64,000 nucleotides of DNA. Source: Streptomyces sp. GKU 895 (GTDB taxonomy: Bacteria; Actinomycetota; Actinomycetes; Streptomycetales; Streptomycetaceae). Location: NCBI GenBank assembly GCA_002027195.1, contig MWJO01000002.1, forward strand, positions 62,001-126,000, read 5' to 3'. The translations under genes were made by a program, and so were the position numbers. The notes beneath the pieces are model-generated. The model made no database searches, had not been told where the DNA came from, and saw only the letters and a program-made list of their open reading frames with translations. Positions 35,817 to 46,946 of this stretch are shown here, piece after piece (the stretch's first letter is position 1; each line of letters opens with the position of its first letter).

Positions 35817-36941
35817 ATGCCCCCCACACCCTCCGCGTTCGACACCATCGCCGGACAGGCCCGTACCGCCGACAGCGACCGCCGGTTGGCGCGCGAGGCG
35901 GTCGCCGCGCTGGCGGCCTCCGGCCTGGCCCGGCACTTCGTGCCCGCCCGCTGGGGTGGTGCGGAAGGCACGTTCACGGTCCTGCTGCACGAGGTCGCCG
36001 CGGTCGGCGAGGCCTGTACGTCGGCCGCCTGGGTCGGCATGCTGTGGGCCGCGCACGGCCGGTTCGCCGCGCTGCTGCCCGAGGAGGGGCGGCGCAGACT
36101 GTGGGGCTCCTCCCCCGACGTACGGATATCGGCGGCCCTGATGCCACCGGCCGGCCGGGCCGAACCGGCCTCGGACGGCTGGCGGTTGACCGGCACCTGG
36201 GGCTGCGTGAGCGGCGTGGACAGCGCGGAGTGGGTGCTGGTCGCCGCGCCCGTCGCGGACGACGGGGAGACGCGGGTGTTCGCGGTGCCGGGCGCCGCCG
36301 TCGACGTGCTCGACACCTGGGACGCCACCGGTCTGCGCGGCACCGGCAGCCACACGGCGGTCGTACGGGACGCCGTTGTCCCGCACGAACTGTCCTTCCC
36401 CATGGCGGAGTTGATGCGCGGGGCCAGCGCCCCTGACCTCCCCCGCTGTCACACCGCGCCCGCCCGGCTGGCCGGCGGGCTGATGTTCTGCGCGCCCGCG
36501 CTGGGCGCGGCCCGCCGGGCGCTGGCGGTGTGGTCTCAGTGGGCGGCTTCCAAGGCGCCCGGCAGCGGCCGCCCGCAGCACGACAGTGCGGCGGTGCGCG
36601 AGACGCTCGCCGTGGCCTCGGCCCACATCGACGCGGCCGGACTGCTCCTGGAGCGGGCCGCGCGGCGCGCCGACACCGAGCCGGTCACCCCGGCGCTGGT
36701 CACCGGCAACCAGCGGGACGCGGCCGTGGCCGCCGGCCTCCTCGCCGACGCCGTGGACCGCCTCTTCCGCACCGGCGGCGCCCACATCCGCGACGCCTCC
36801 GGCGACCTCACCCGCCTGTGGCGGGACGTCCACACGGTCGCCTCGCACGGTGTGCTCCGCCTCGAGCCGGCCGCCGCCGCCTACGCCTCCACCGCGCTCG
36901 CCGCGGCGGACCGGGCGAGCACGGCCTCCCGCTCCGCGTAG
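35817..36941 (+). CDS. Acyl-CoA dehydrogenase-fold flavoprotein (monooxygenase-like)
   Basis: 374 residues from ATG 35817 (AGGAG 8 bases upstream). Features of the group-D flavin monooxygenase/acyl-CoA dehydrogenase fold: ALAASGLARHFVPARWGGAE, CTSAAWVGMLWAAHGRFAAL, RLTGTWGCVSGVDSAEWVLV, DTWDATGLRGTGSHTAVVRD, and the C-terminal FRTGGAHIRDASGDLTRLWR, DVHTVASHG. This layout is closer to HsaA/HpaB-like hydroxylases than to beta-oxidation dehydrogenases. Butyrolactone islands often contain such an enzyme, for example near scbA/scbR in S. coelicolor. It may modify the signal or a metabolite precursor. Its 3' end overlaps MerR by 61 bases. Confidence 0.82.
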   Translation: MPPTPSAFDTIAGQARTADSDRRLAREAVAALAASGLARHFVPARWGGAEGTFTVLLHEVAAVGEACTSAAWVGMLWAAHGRFAALLPEEGRRRLWGSSPDVRISAALMPPAGRAEPASDGWRLTGTWGCVSGVDSAEWVLVAAPVADDGETRVFAVPGAAVDVLDTWDATGLRGTGSHTAVVRDAVVPHELSFPMAELMRGASAPDLPRCHTAPARLAGGLMFCAPALGAARRALAVWSQWAASKAPGSGRPQHDSAAVRETLAVASAHIDAAGLLLERAARRADTEPVTPALVTGNQRDAAVAAGLLADAVDRLFRTGGAHIRDASGDLTRLWRDVHTVASHGVLRLEPAAAAYASTALAAADRASTASRSA

Positions 36942-37357
36942 AACCCGATCTTCCAGTCCAGGTAGCGGAGCGTGGCGGCGAACTCGGCCGCCCGCGGGAG
37001 CAGCAACTCCCGGTGCGCTTCGAGCAGTTCACGGCGGGCGGCGATGGTCGAGTCGCCCGCCCGGTACAGCTCGACGTAGTGGTTCATGTCGGCCGGGGAC
37101 ATCCCGGTGCTGCGCAGGTGGTTGAGGAACTCCAGCCAGCGCAGATGGATCGGGCTGTAGGCGCGCACCCCGTACGGGTCCTCCTCGGCGCCCTCGATCA
37201 GCCCCTGCCGCTCGTACCAGCCGAGCGTCTCGGCGTCGAGGCCGCTGATGCGGACGACCTCCTCCAGGGAGTAGGTCTCGGCGTGGGTGGTGACGTAGGC
37301 GGTGGGCCGCTTGCGGTCGTAGCCTGCGTACTCGGTCGTGGTGTCGCTCACGGACAT
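36881..37357 (-). CDS. MerR-family regulator
   Basis: 158 residues from ATG 37357 (GAAGGA 6 bases upstream). MerR helix-turn-helix and wing: TYSLEEVVRISGLDAETLGW, YERQGLIEGAEEDPYGVRAY, SPIHLRWLEFLNHLRSTGMS. Then a long dimerisation coiled coil (YRAGDSTIAARRELLEAHRE) and a C-terminal helix DWKIGFYAEREAVL. No Cys metal site, so it is of the drug- or metabolite-sensing type. It shares the minus-strand orientation of the acyl-CoA carboxylase genes just upstream and may be cotranscribed. Confidence 0.88.
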   Translation of the reverse strand: MSVSDTTTEYAGYDRKRPTAYVTTHAETYSLEEVVRISGLDAETLGWYERQGLIEGAEEDPYGVRAYSPIHLRWLEFLNHLRSTGMSPADMNHYVELYRAGDSTIAARRELLEAHRELLLPRAAEFAATLRYLDWKIGFYAEREAVLARSAAASAVEA

Positions 37358-37369
37358 GGTGATCCTTCG

Positions 37370-37405
37370 GTCGGGAGAGTCGGGAGAGTCGGGACGGTCG
37401 GGACA
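37370..37405. repeat. 9-bp tandem repeat (four units)
   Basis: Four units of GTCGGGAGA, the last two varying at the end (GTCGGGACG, GTCGGGACA), lie just upstream of the MerR start. A minor replication-slippage repeat. Confidence 0.6.
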
Positions 37406-37443
37406 GCCGGCGGGGTCTGGAAGGCCTGGAAGGCCGGGCGGCT

Positions 37444-37643
37444 TCAGTGGCGCCAGGACGCGGCGGCGCGGTGTGCGGTCAGGGCCGGCCGGTACCAGGT
37501 GGGTGCGGCGGTCCGGGCGGGCGCGGGCTCCTCCGCGGCAGGCGCCCGCCGGGCCACTTCCAGCAGGACGGCGGTGGCGGCGGCCAGCTCCTCGGGCGAC
37601 GGATCGCCGCGCACCACCTTGAGCAGGGGCTCCTCGGTGCCGC

Positions 37644-37647
<4 letters not shown>
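37444..37647 (-). CDS. Acyl-CoA carboxylase epsilon subunit
   Basis: 67 residues: EEPLLKVVRGDPSPEELAAA, TAVLLEVARR, then a Pro/Ala linker and a C-terminal WYRPALTAHRAAASW. This is the actinobacterial AccE/PccE pattern. The epsilon subunit stabilises the complex of the alpha (biotinylated) and beta subunits. It starts inside the stop of the beta-subunit gene (ATGA). Confidence 0.9.
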
Positions 37648-39274
<1,627 letters not shown>

Positions 39275-39294
39275 GGGTCCATCCTGCCTGCTTT

Positions 39295-39316
39295 AAATTC
39301 CTTCGTGAAGGTATTT
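39295..39316. promoter_or_regulatory. ARE-like palindrome 3 (carboxylase promoter)
   Basis: ATTCCTTCGTGAAGGTAT inside AAA...TTT: a 10-bp inverted repeat with one mismatch. Read on the gene's strand it is AATACCTTCACGAAGGAATT, matching the sites at 33979 and 35754. It ends 21 bases before the carboxylase start. Confidence 0.65.
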
Positions 39317-39410
39317 TAACGGGGCTTTGCGAAGGGGTTTGCGCGGGGGCGCTCACGGGGGCGTTTTCGCAGGGTGTCTTCGCGGGGGTGTAAGCGTCCC
39401 CTCACCACGA

Positions 39411-39453
39411 CGAAGACCCCGGCGCGGGTGTGGAACCCGGGCCGGGGTCTTCG
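39411..39453. terminator. Hairpin downstream of the MFS transporter gene
   Basis: CGAAGACCCCGGC (39411-39423) pairs perfectly with GCCGGGGTCTTCG (39441-39453). It is 69 bases after the minus-strand transporter stop. Confidence 0.65.
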
Positions 39454-39521
39454 CGTGTGGCCGGTGCGGTGGGCGGGGGGCGTCGGAGCCGACCGGCCGT
39501 CCAGGGGTACGTCCGGTACCC

Positions 39522-40938
39522 CTAGGCCTTGTCGCCCGGCCTGTTGGTCAGGCGGGGCAGGAGGACGGCCGTGGCCGCTGCCGTCGCCAGCAGCATCACC
39601 ACGCTTGCCACGAAGCTCGTGTCGAAGCCCCGCTGGAAGTGCCCCGTGTCCGCGATCAGTGCGCCGAACGCCGCCACCGCGATGCAACTGCCCACCTGGC
39701 GGAAGGTGTTGAGCACCGCCGCCGCCGTGCCGGCCCGTTCGCCGTCCACGTTCTCCAAGATCGCCGCCGTCAGGGACGGCACCGCCAGCCCGCCGCCCAG
39801 GCCGATCGGGACCAGCAGCAGCACCGGGACCCAGTACGAGGTGGAGGACGTGACCGTCAGCATCAGCAGTGAGCCTGCCGTCATCACCAGCTGCCCGATC
39901 GTCATCGGCACCCACGCCCCCTTGCGGGCCGCGAGCTTCACGCCCGCCATGTTGACGATGGAGATCAGCGCGCACATCGGGATGAACATCGCGCCGGTGC
40001 TGACCGGGGAGGCGCCGCGGACCTGCTGAAAGTACATGCCGAGCAGGAAGATCGCGCCGTAGAAGACCGCGTTGATGGTGAAGCCGGCCGCGAGGCAGAC
40101 GAGGACCGTGCGGTTCTTGAAGATGCTCAGCGGCACCATCGGCTGCTCGCGCCGCGACTGCGTCACCACGAACACCGCGATCGCGACCGCGGCGAGCGCC
40201 AGCGTGCCCAGCACGTCCACGCTCGTCCAGCCCGCGCGCCCGCCCTCGATCACGGCGTACGTCAGACCGGCCAGGGACGCCACCACCGACAGCTGGCCGA
40301 CCAGGTCGACCGGCGCCGACCGGCGCGGCGAGGGCGTGATGCGGGTCAGCAGCGCGAGACCGAGGGCGCCGACCGGGAGGTTGAGGTAGAACACCGCACG
40401 CCAGCTCAGCCCGCTGGTGAGCATGCCGCCGATGACCGGCCCGACCGCGACGGCCACGGAACCGGCGGCCGTCCAGATCGCGATGGCCCGCGCCCGCTTG
40501 CCGGGGTCGGTGTAGGTCTGCCGGATCAGCGCGAGCGAGGCCGGGACCATGAGGGCCGCCGCGCCGCCCTGCACCATGCGGGCGCCGATCAGCGTCCCGA
40601 GGTTGGGGGCGATTCCGCAGGCCAGGGAGGCGACGGTGAAGGAGGCGAGGCCCCAGGCGTAGGCGCGGCTGGCACCGATCCGGTCCGAGAAGGTACCGGC
40701 CGACAGCATGAACGCGGCGAACATCAGGGTGTAGCCGTCGACGATCCACTGGAGGTCGGCCATCGTGCCGCCCAGGGAGGGAAATGGCCGAGGCCACAAA
40801 GACGACCGAGCCGTCGAGGGAGAGGACGAAGGCGAGGAGGGCGGCGGCGAGGACGGTGGGAACTGACCGGGCGGCGGGCGGTGCGCTACCGGTTCGACCG
40901 GCGCCGGTCGGTCCGCGCGACCGGGTCAGGATGGCCAT
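39522..40938 (-). pseudogene. MFS drug exporter, EmrB/QacA (DHA2) type, one frameshift
   Basis: About 470 residues with 14 predicted helices. The N-terminus (ATG 40938) gives PTVLAAALLAFVLSLDGSVV then FVASA. The rest is in another frame: LGGTMADLQWIVDGYTLMFA, AGTFSDRIGASRAYAWGLAS (motif A), GARMVQGGAAALMVPASLAL, WRAVFYLNLPVGALGLALL. The break is at about 40781-40784; an extra A or two missing bases restore it. Proton-driven export of small lipophilic compounds is expected. It may export a product of the adjacent island, but its own promoter region (40939-41231, no gene) shows no copy of the ARE-like site. Confidence 0.85.
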
Positions 40939-41231
40939 GGGAACTCTCTGAGACAGCGGGTGGTAGGCGGCGCGTGCGGTCAGGCGTCCACCGGGCGCGC
41001 GGCGCCCCGAGCCCGGCGAACCCGGTTCGCGGTCCGAGCACCCCGCCCGCCCAGCGGTTCCCAGGACTCTGGATGACGGCGATCTGTCGAGGGCGCCCCG
41101 ATGACGCAGTACGGTCGCAGAGTTCGACCGCTCCCGGCACCCCCGTCGGCCTGGTTCGGCCAGGTGGTCGCGGAGACATGCGCGGCGGCGCCTCAGGCGT
41201 ACGGGGTTGAGGATCGGGGAGGCGCGCGGGG

Positions 41232-42044
41232 TCACAGACCCGCGGACGCTCCGCCGTCGAGGGTGAGGGCGGCGCCCGTGATGTGGCGGGCGGCGGGCGA
41301 GAGGAGGAAGGCCGCCACGCGGGCCACGTCGACCGGGTCGGCCAGCCTGCCGAGCGGGCTCTGAGCGGCGACCTGGGCGGTGACCTCCACCGCGGTGGCG
41401 CCGGTGCGGTCACCGATCGCCTTGGCGATCTCGTCCCAGAGGGGTGTGCGGACGGCACCGGGGTCGAGGACGTTGACCCGGACGCCGGAGCGGCCGAGGT
41501 CTTTGGACACCGCCTTGGCGAAGGCGGCGAGGGCGGCGTTGACCGCGCTGTTCACCGGGAAGAGCGGGTCGGGGTCCTTACGGAAGACGCCGCTGACCAG
41601 CACGACCGAGCCGCCGTCGCCCTCGGCCAGCGGTCCGGCGAGCGCCCGGGTGAGCCGTACGGCGCCCATCAGCTTGCCGTTGAACGTGGCCTGCCACATC
41701 GCGTCGTCGGCTTCGGCGAGCGGGGCGAGCGGGCCGTCCCCCGCGGTGTGCACCAGGCCGTCCACCCGGCCGAGCTCGGCGACCAGGGCGGCGACGCAGG
41801 CGTCGACCGAGGCGGCGGAGTTGATGTCGGTCTCGTAGGTCACGAGCCGGCCCGCGCCGCCCGTGCGGGCGTCGATCTCCTGCCGGGTCCGCTCCAGGCG
41901 GCCCGCGTCCCGGCCGAGCAGGACCACGGTGGCGTCCGAGCGGGCGAGCTCCTCGACGACGGCCGAACCCATGCCGCCGGTGGCGCCGGTGACGACGACC
42001 ACGGGGGCGAGGGAGGTGGCGGAGGTGGCGGCGATGGGGGTCAT
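41232..42044 (-). CDS. SDR-family protein lacking the catalytic Tyr and Lys
   Basis: 270 residues. The cofactor motif VVVTGATGGMGSAVVEELA (15-33) and GLVHTAGDGPLAPL (97-110) are normal, as is the catalytic-type Ser151 in VVLVSGVF. At the Tyr-x-x-x-Lys position the sequence is N165-S-A-V-N169 (FPVNSAVNAALAAFAK), so both proton-relay residues are replaced by Asn. The C-terminus (LDPGAVRTPLWDEI, HITGAALTLDGGASAG) is typical. It probably binds NAD(P)H but may not be a dehydrogenase; a regulatory or unusual activity is possible. Two operator-like palindromes lie 120-160 bases upstream. Confidence 0.88.
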   Translation of the reverse strand: MTPIAATSATSLAPVVVVTGATGGMGSAVVEELARSDATVVLLGRDAGRLERTRQEIDARTGGAGRLVTYETDINSAASVDACVAALVAELGRVDGLVHTAGDGPLAPLAEADDAMWQATFNGKLMGAVRLTRALAGPLAEGDGGSVVLVSGVFRKDPDPLFPVNSAVNAALAAFAKAVSKDLGRSGVRVNVLDPGAVRTPLWDEIAKAIGDRTGATAVEVTAQVAAQSPLGRLADPVDVARVAAFLLSPAARHITGAALTLDGGASAGL

Positions 42045-42163
42045 GGCGTCCTCGATTCACGGGCACGAGACGGGGCTTGACGATGCGTCAGATACCACCG
42101 GCGGCCCGAGCGGAGCGGGTCCGGCCTGGTGATGAAGACGGTAGCCCGGTTGCGGAACGCGCG

Positions 42164-42203
42164 CAACCATCTAGTTGGTTTTTAAGAACCAACTAGATGG
42201 TTG
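42164..42203. promoter_or_regulatory. Paired TetR-type operator upstream of the SDR gene
   Basis: A perfect 17-bp inverted repeat, CAACCATCTAGTTGGTT and AACCAACTAGATGGTTG, separated by TTTAAG. Each arm is itself a semi-palindrome AACCAwCTAGwTGGTT. The same 16-mer occurs twice upstream of the neighbouring TetR gene. Confidence 0.75.
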
Positions 42204-42230
42204 AACCCCTCCCCCACCCCCTGCGACCAG

Positions 42231-42263
42231 CAAAAAGGGAGCCCGGAAAATATCCGGACTCCC
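42231..42263 (-). terminator. Rho-independent terminator of the TetR gene
   Basis: GGGAGCCCGGA (42237-42247) pairs with TCCGGACTCCC (42253-42263) around AAATA with one mismatch. Read on the minus strand, the stem is followed by TTTTTG. It starts 37 bases after the TetR stop. Confidence 0.85.
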
Positions 42264-42299
42264 TCAGCCCACCCAGACCCGACGGACGTCAGACGGTCG

Positions 42300-42902
42300 T
42301 CAGACCGCCCCCTGGAGCACGTTGTCGATGATCGAGTGCCCGTGGGCCACCACGCTCGCCCGCAGCAGCGCCCACCCGCTCTCCGTCTCCCCGTCGGGTC
42401 CCAGCATCAGCCGGCGCTGCTGCGGCACGATGAACGGCCAGGACGCGATACCGATCAGGGCGATGAGCACGCGGGCGGCCGTGGCGGGGTCGTCGACGCC
42501 GAGCGCGAGGCTGAGCGCGGCCGTCTTGTGGACGTAGTACGCCTCGCGCTCCTTCTCGTCCGGGATCGGCTTGTCGCGGTAGTGCAGACCCTCCCAGGCC
42601 AGCAGCCGTACGAGGTCGGACTGGCGGTGATAGTCGAAGACCTCGCCGACGTACGAACGCAGCCCCTCCTCCGTGACGGGGATGGGCACCGCGTCCGACA
42701 TATGGGCGTAGACCTTCGTCATCACGGCGGCGAACAGGGCTTCCTTGTTGCCGAAGTAGGCGTAGATCCGCTGCTTGTTGACGCCGGAGCGCTCGGCGAT
42801 GCGGTCCACGCGCGCACCCGCGAGCCCGTGCTCGGAGAACTCCGCCTCGGCGGCTTCCAGAAGCTTGGCGCGGGTCGCCTGCGCCTTGGGTGTCTCAGCC
42901 AT
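42300..42902 (-). CDS. TetR-family repressor
   Basis: 200 residues from ATG 42902. DNA-binding domain: TPKAQATRAKLLEAAEAEFS, EHGLAGARVDRIAERSGVNK, QRIYAYFGNKEALFAAVMTK. The ligand domain has EGLHYRDKPIPDEKEREAYY and ALIGIASWPFIVPQQRRLML. The ribosome site is weak. Two copies of AACCAACTrGATGGTT overlap its promoter region (42926-42962) and two more precede the SDR gene, so it most likely represses both itself and the SDR. Has its own terminator. Confidence 0.92.
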   Translation of the reverse strand: MAETPKAQATRAKLLEAAEAEFSEHGLAGARVDRIAERSGVNKQRIYAYFGNKEALFAAVMTKVYAHMSDAVPIPVTEEGLRSYVGEVFDYHRQSDLVRLLAWEGLHYRDKPIPDEKEREAYYVHKTAALSLALGVDDPATAARVLIALIGIASWPFIVPQQRRLMLGPDGETESGWALLRASVVAHGHSIIDNVLQGAV

Positions 42903-42925
42903 GAGGCAAGCGTAGTCCACCGCAC

Positions 42926-42962
42926 AACCAACTGGATGGTTCAGAAAACCAACTAGATGGTT
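42926..42962. promoter_or_regulatory. Tandem operator copies upstream of the TetR gene
   Basis: AACCAACTGGATGGTT (42926-42941) and AACCAACTAGATGGTT (42947-42962) are direct repeats 21 bases apart (two helical turns), 24-60 bases before the TetR start. They match both arms of the palindrome at 42164-42203. Confidence 0.75.
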
Positions 42963-42991
42963 GCACTCTCGTCGCGACTCCTCTACGGTCT

Positions 42992-43689
42992 TCACATCGG
43001 CCCCGCCACCCCGGGTCCGTTCCGGCGCCCGGCCTGCCGCCAGCCATTGCAGGGCTGCCCAGAAGGGCAGCACCACCCCGCCTCAACCAGATGCTCCAAG
43101 TACCGCCGAGCAGTGATCCGCGATATCCCCACCACCTCGGCCAACCCCGTAGCCGTGAGCCCCTCCCCGGAATCCCGCAGAGCGACCGTCACCCGCTCAA
43201 GCGTCGGCGCACTCAACCCCTTCGGCAGCGCCGCCGGCGACGCGCCCGCAGCGAGGCCAACGCCCGGTCCACCTCGTCCTGCCCGCTCGCTTCTCCCACC
43301 GCCGCATGGAACTCGGCGTACCGCACCAGCCGATCCCGCAGCGTGGCGAACGTGAACGGCTTCAGGACGTACTGCACGACCCCCAGCGACACCCCTTCCC
43401 GCACCACCGTCAGATCGCGCGCCGACGTCACCGCGATCACGTCCGCCTGATGCCCCGCCGCCCGCAGTGACCGCGCGAACTGCAAGCCGTGCACGTCCGG
43501 CAGATGCAGATCCAGCAAGAGCAGATCCACCGGCGTGCGGTCCAGCAGCCGCCGCGCCTCCGCCCCCGTGTGCGCCTTGCCGACCGCGACGAATCCCGGC
43601 ACGCGGCCCACGTACATCACATGCGCATCCGCGGCGACCGGGTCGTCCTCCACGACCAGGACACGGATCGGCTGTGGCTGGGTCGTCAT
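42992..43689 (-). pseudogene. CitB/DcuR-type response regulator, frame break(s) in the C-terminal half
   Basis: Starts at ATG 43689, overlapping the kinase stop (ATGA). Receiver domain: IRVLVVEDDPVAADAHVMYV, the Asp in LLLLDLHLPDVHGLQFARSL, Lys in VVQYVLKPFTFATLRDRLV. After SGQDEVDRALASLRA the frame changes (about 43225-43265). The DNA-binding part follows in another frame: GLSAPTLERVTVALRDSGEG, LTATGLAEVVGISRITARRY, LEHLVEAG. The end is uncertain. Reading to the TGA at 42992 gives an atypical tail, and a third frame gives GVVLPFW. This family controls di- and tricarboxylate transport, consistent with the divergent symporter. Confidence 0.82.
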
Positions 43690-45389
43690 GCGTCGCCTCC
43701 GGATGCGGTACTTCGCGCAGCGCGCCGCCCGGTCCCGGCCGGTACGGCAGCTGTCGTCGACGCATCTTCGACCATGCCCGCGGTCGCCGTACCCCCGGCA
43801 TCCCGCAACGGCACCCGCACCTCGAACTCGGCCCCGCCCCCGGCCGCCTCCGCCACCGCCAACGTCCCCTCATGCCGCGCAACCGCCTGCCGCACCAGAG
43901 CCAGCCCCAGCCCGCGTCCACCCGGCCCCGCCGGTTTCGTCGAGAACCCGCGCTCGAACACCGCCTCCGCATGCGCCGGGTCGACACCCTCACCCGTGTC
44001 CGCGACCCGCAGCACCACGCTCGCCACCGTCCGTGTACGCGGTCACCGTCACCCGCGCCCCACACCTCCCTGCGCCGCGTCCACCGCGTTGTCGATCAGG
44101 TTCCCGAGGATCGTCACCAGGTCCCGGGCCGGGAGCGACGCCGGCAGCAAGCCGTCGTCCAACCGGCTGTCCTCCGACACCACCAGCTCCACGCCCCGCT
44201 CGTTCGCCTGCGCCGTCTTCCCCAGCAACAGCGCAGCCAGCACCGGCTCGCTCACCGCCGCCACCACCTGGTCCGTCAGCGCCTGCGCCAACTCCAGCTC
44301 CGCCGTCGCGAAGTCCACCGCCTCCTCAGCCCTCCCCAGCTCGATCAGGGAGACGACCGTGTGCAGGCGGTTCGCGGCCTCGTGCGCCTGCGAGCGCAGC
44401 GCCTGCGTGAAGCCCCGCTCCGAGTCCAACTCGCCCATCAACGACTGCAGTTCCGTCACATCCCGCAAGGTCACCACCGTGCCCCGCCGCTCACCGCCCG
44501 ACACCGGCGACGTGTTCACCACCAGCACCCGGTCCGCCGTCAGATGCACCTCGTCCACCCTCGGCTCCGACGCCAGCAACGCCCCCGTCAGCGGTGCGGG
44601 AAGGCCCAGGTCGGCCACCGACCGGCCCACCACGTCCCCGGGCACCCCCAACAGCTCCCGCCCCCCGTCATTGATCAACGCCACCCGGAACTGGCCGTCC
44701 AGCATCAGCAGCCCCTCGCGCACCGCGTGCAGCGCGGCCTGGTGGTAGTCGTGCATCCGGCTCAGCTCGGCCGCGTTCATGCCGTGGGTGTGGCGACGGA
44801 GGCGTGCATTGATCGCGTACGTGCCGATCGCGCCCAGCGCCAGCGCGCCTCCCGCGACTCCGAGCAGGGCCGTGAGCTGGCCCTGAACCCGTTTGCTGAT
44901 CGCCTCCACCTTGATGCCGGCGCTCACCAGGCCGATGACCTTCCCCTCCTCCATGATCGGCGTGACCGCGCGGACCGAGCGGCCGAGGGTGCCGGTGTAG
45001 GTCTCGGTGAAGGAGTCGCCGGCCAGGGCCGGGCCGATCCGGCCCAGGAACTTCTTGCCTATCTCCGTCTCCGTGGGGTGCGTCCAGCGGATGCCGTGCG
45101 TGTTCATGATCGTGACGAAGTCGACGTCGGCGTCCCGCATCACGCGGAGCGCGTACGGCTGGAGTCGCGCCGACGGGTCGGAGGTGTGGATCGCCTGCCG
45201 TACGGAGGGGGAGTCCGCGACCGCGCCCGCCACCGCCATCGCCTGGCGGCCCGCCGCCTCCTCCGCCTGGCTGCGGTCGCTGACGTACGTGAACAGCGCG
45301 TATCCCGCCACGAGCACCGCTATCAGCACCGCCTGCATGGCGAACAGCTGGCCGGCCAGGCTGCGGGGACGGGGGACGGGTACGCGCAT
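43686..45389 (-). pseudogene. CitA/DcuS-type sensor histidine kinase, frame breaks near the ATPase domain
   Basis: Starts at ATG 45389. Membrane helix (LFAMQAVLIAVLVAGYALFT), periplasmic PAS/Cache sensor (VDFVTIMNTHGIRWTHPTET, EIGKKFLGRIGPALAGDSFT, RAVTPIMEEGKVIGLVSAGI), a second helix, a cytoplasmic PAS (DYHQAALHAVREGLLMLDGQ), then the H-box region LRSQAHEAANRLHTVVSLIE and N-box DLVTILGNLIDNAVDAAQGG. The ATPase end is in other frames: ARVTVTAYTDG around 44030-44060 and VVLRVADTGEGVDPAHAEAV, GLGLALVRQAVARHEGTLAV from 44027. Two indels (about 44060-44075 and 44025-44035) are implied. It should sense external dicarboxylates such as citrate, fumarate or malate. Confidence 0.85.
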
Positions 45390-45539
45390 GTCGTCAGTGT
45401 GCCTCTCTCGTTAAGTGTGAACTAAATGAACGGAAGGGTGACCGCCCTCACAGGGCGGGAGATAGTCACGGCATTCCTCAATCAGCCCGGACGTGAGCCG
45501 CACGCCGGTATGCCGACGAAGACGTCAAGGAGGGCAGCC

Positions 45540-46946
45540 GTGGCCGCCAGCACCCCCGCAGCATCCGGATCACCCGATACGGCACCCAAGGTCAAGAAGG
45601 ACCGCACCCACTACCTCTACATCGCGGTGATCGTCGCGGTCGCCCTCGGCATCCTCGTCGGCATGGTCGCTCCGGACTTCGCCGTCGAGCTGAAGCCGAT
45701 CGGCACCGGGTTCGTGAGCCTGATCAAGATGATGATCTCGCCGATCATCTTCTGCACGATCGTCCTGGGCATCGGATCGGTGCGCAAGGCCGCCAAGGTC
45801 GGAGCCGTCGGCGGTATCGCGCTCGGCTACTTCATGGTCATGTCGCTGGTCGCGCTGGGTATCGGTCTGATCGTCGGCAACATCCTCGACCCCGGCACCG
45901 GGCTCGCCGTCACCGACGCCGTCAAGGACGTCGGCCACGCCCAGGTCGACGCGGAGGCCAAGGACACCACCGAGTTCCTGCTCGGCATCATCCCGACCAC
46001 CTTCGTCTCCGCCTTCACCGAGGGCGAGGTCCTCCAGACCCTGCTCATCGCCCTGCTGGCGGGCTTCGCGCTGCAGGCCATGGGCTCCACCGGGCAGCCG
46101 ATCCTGCGCGGTGTCGAGCACATCCAGCGGCTCGTCTTCCGGATCCTCGCCATGGTGATGTGGGCCGCCCCGATCGGCGCCTTCGGCGCGATGGCCGCCG
46201 TCGTCGGTTCGGCGGGCGTGGACGCGCTGAAGGATCTCGCCCTCCTCATGGTGGGCTTCTACATCACCTGTTTCCTGTTCGTCTTCATCGTGCTCGGCGC
46301 GCTGCTGCGGGTGATCGCGGGCCTCAACATCCTCAAGCTCTTCAAGTACCTGGGCCGTGAGTTCCTGCTGATCCTCTCCACCTCCTCCTCCGAGTCCGCG
46401 CTGCCGCGGCTCATCGCGAAGATGGAGCACATGGGCGTCAGCAAGCCCGTCGTCGGCATCACCGTCCCGACCGGCTACTCCTTCAACCTCGACGGCACCA
46501 TGATCTACATGACCATGGCCTCGCTGTTCATCGCCGACGCCATGGGTACGCCGATGTCGCTCGGTGAGCAGATCCCGCTGCTGCTCTTCCTGTTCGTCGC
46601 CTCCAAGGGCGCCGCCGGTGTCACCGGTGCCGGTCTCGCGACCCTGGCCGGTGGTCTTCAGTCGCACAAGCCCGCCCTGGTGGACGGCCTCGGCCTCATC
46701 GTCGGCATCGACCGCTTCATGAGCGAGGCCCGCGCCCTCACCAACTTCGCGGGCAACGCCGTCGCCACGGTCCTGATCGGCACCTGGACCAAGGAGATCG
46801 ACCGCGCCCGGGTCGACCAGGTGCTCGCCGGTCAGCTGCCCTTCGACGAGAAGACGCTGCTCGACGAGGACGGCGACGGTGCCGGCGACGACGTCCACGC
46901 GGACGTGCCGGAGCAGGGCGGCGAGAAGGAACTCGCCAAGGCCTGA
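45540..46946 (+). CDS. dctA: C4-dicarboxylate/cation symporter (DAACS family)
   Basis: 468 residues from GTG 45540, chosen because AAGGAGGG (45527-45534) is 5 bases upstream; the frame is open from 45426. Eight or so helices plus two re-entrant loops. Family motifs: LIKMMISPIIFCTIVLGIGS, LLILSTSSSESALPRLIAKM (serine-rich HP1), VPTGYSFNLDGTMIYMTMAS, and GIDRFMSEARALTNFAGNAV. It imports succinate, fumarate, malate or related acids with protons or sodium. The C-terminal tail is acidic (DEDGDGAGDDVHADV). Divergent from the CitA/DcuS-like kinase, which probably controls it. Confidence 0.93.
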   Translation: MAASTPAASGSPDTAPKVKKDRTHYLYIAVIVAVALGILVGMVAPDFAVELKPIGTGFVSLIKMMISPIIFCTIVLGIGSVRKAAKVGAVGGIALGYFMVMSLVALGIGLIVGNILDPGTGLAVTDAVKDVGHAQVDAEAKDTTEFLLGIIPTTFVSAFTEGEVLQTLLIALLAGFALQAMGSTGQPILRGVEHIQRLVFRILAMVMWAAPIGAFGAMAAVVGSAGVDALKDLALLMVGFYITCFLFVFIVLGALLRVIAGLNILKLFKYLGREFLLILSTSSSESALPRLIAKMEHMGVSKPVVGITVPTGYSFNLDGTMIYMTMASLFIADAMGTPMSLGEQIPLLLFLFVASKGAAGVTGAGLATLAGGLQSHKPALVDGLGLIVGIDRFMSEARALTNFAGNAVATVLIGTWTKEIDRARVDQVLAGQLPFDEKTLLDEDGDGAGDDVHADVPEQGGEKELAKA

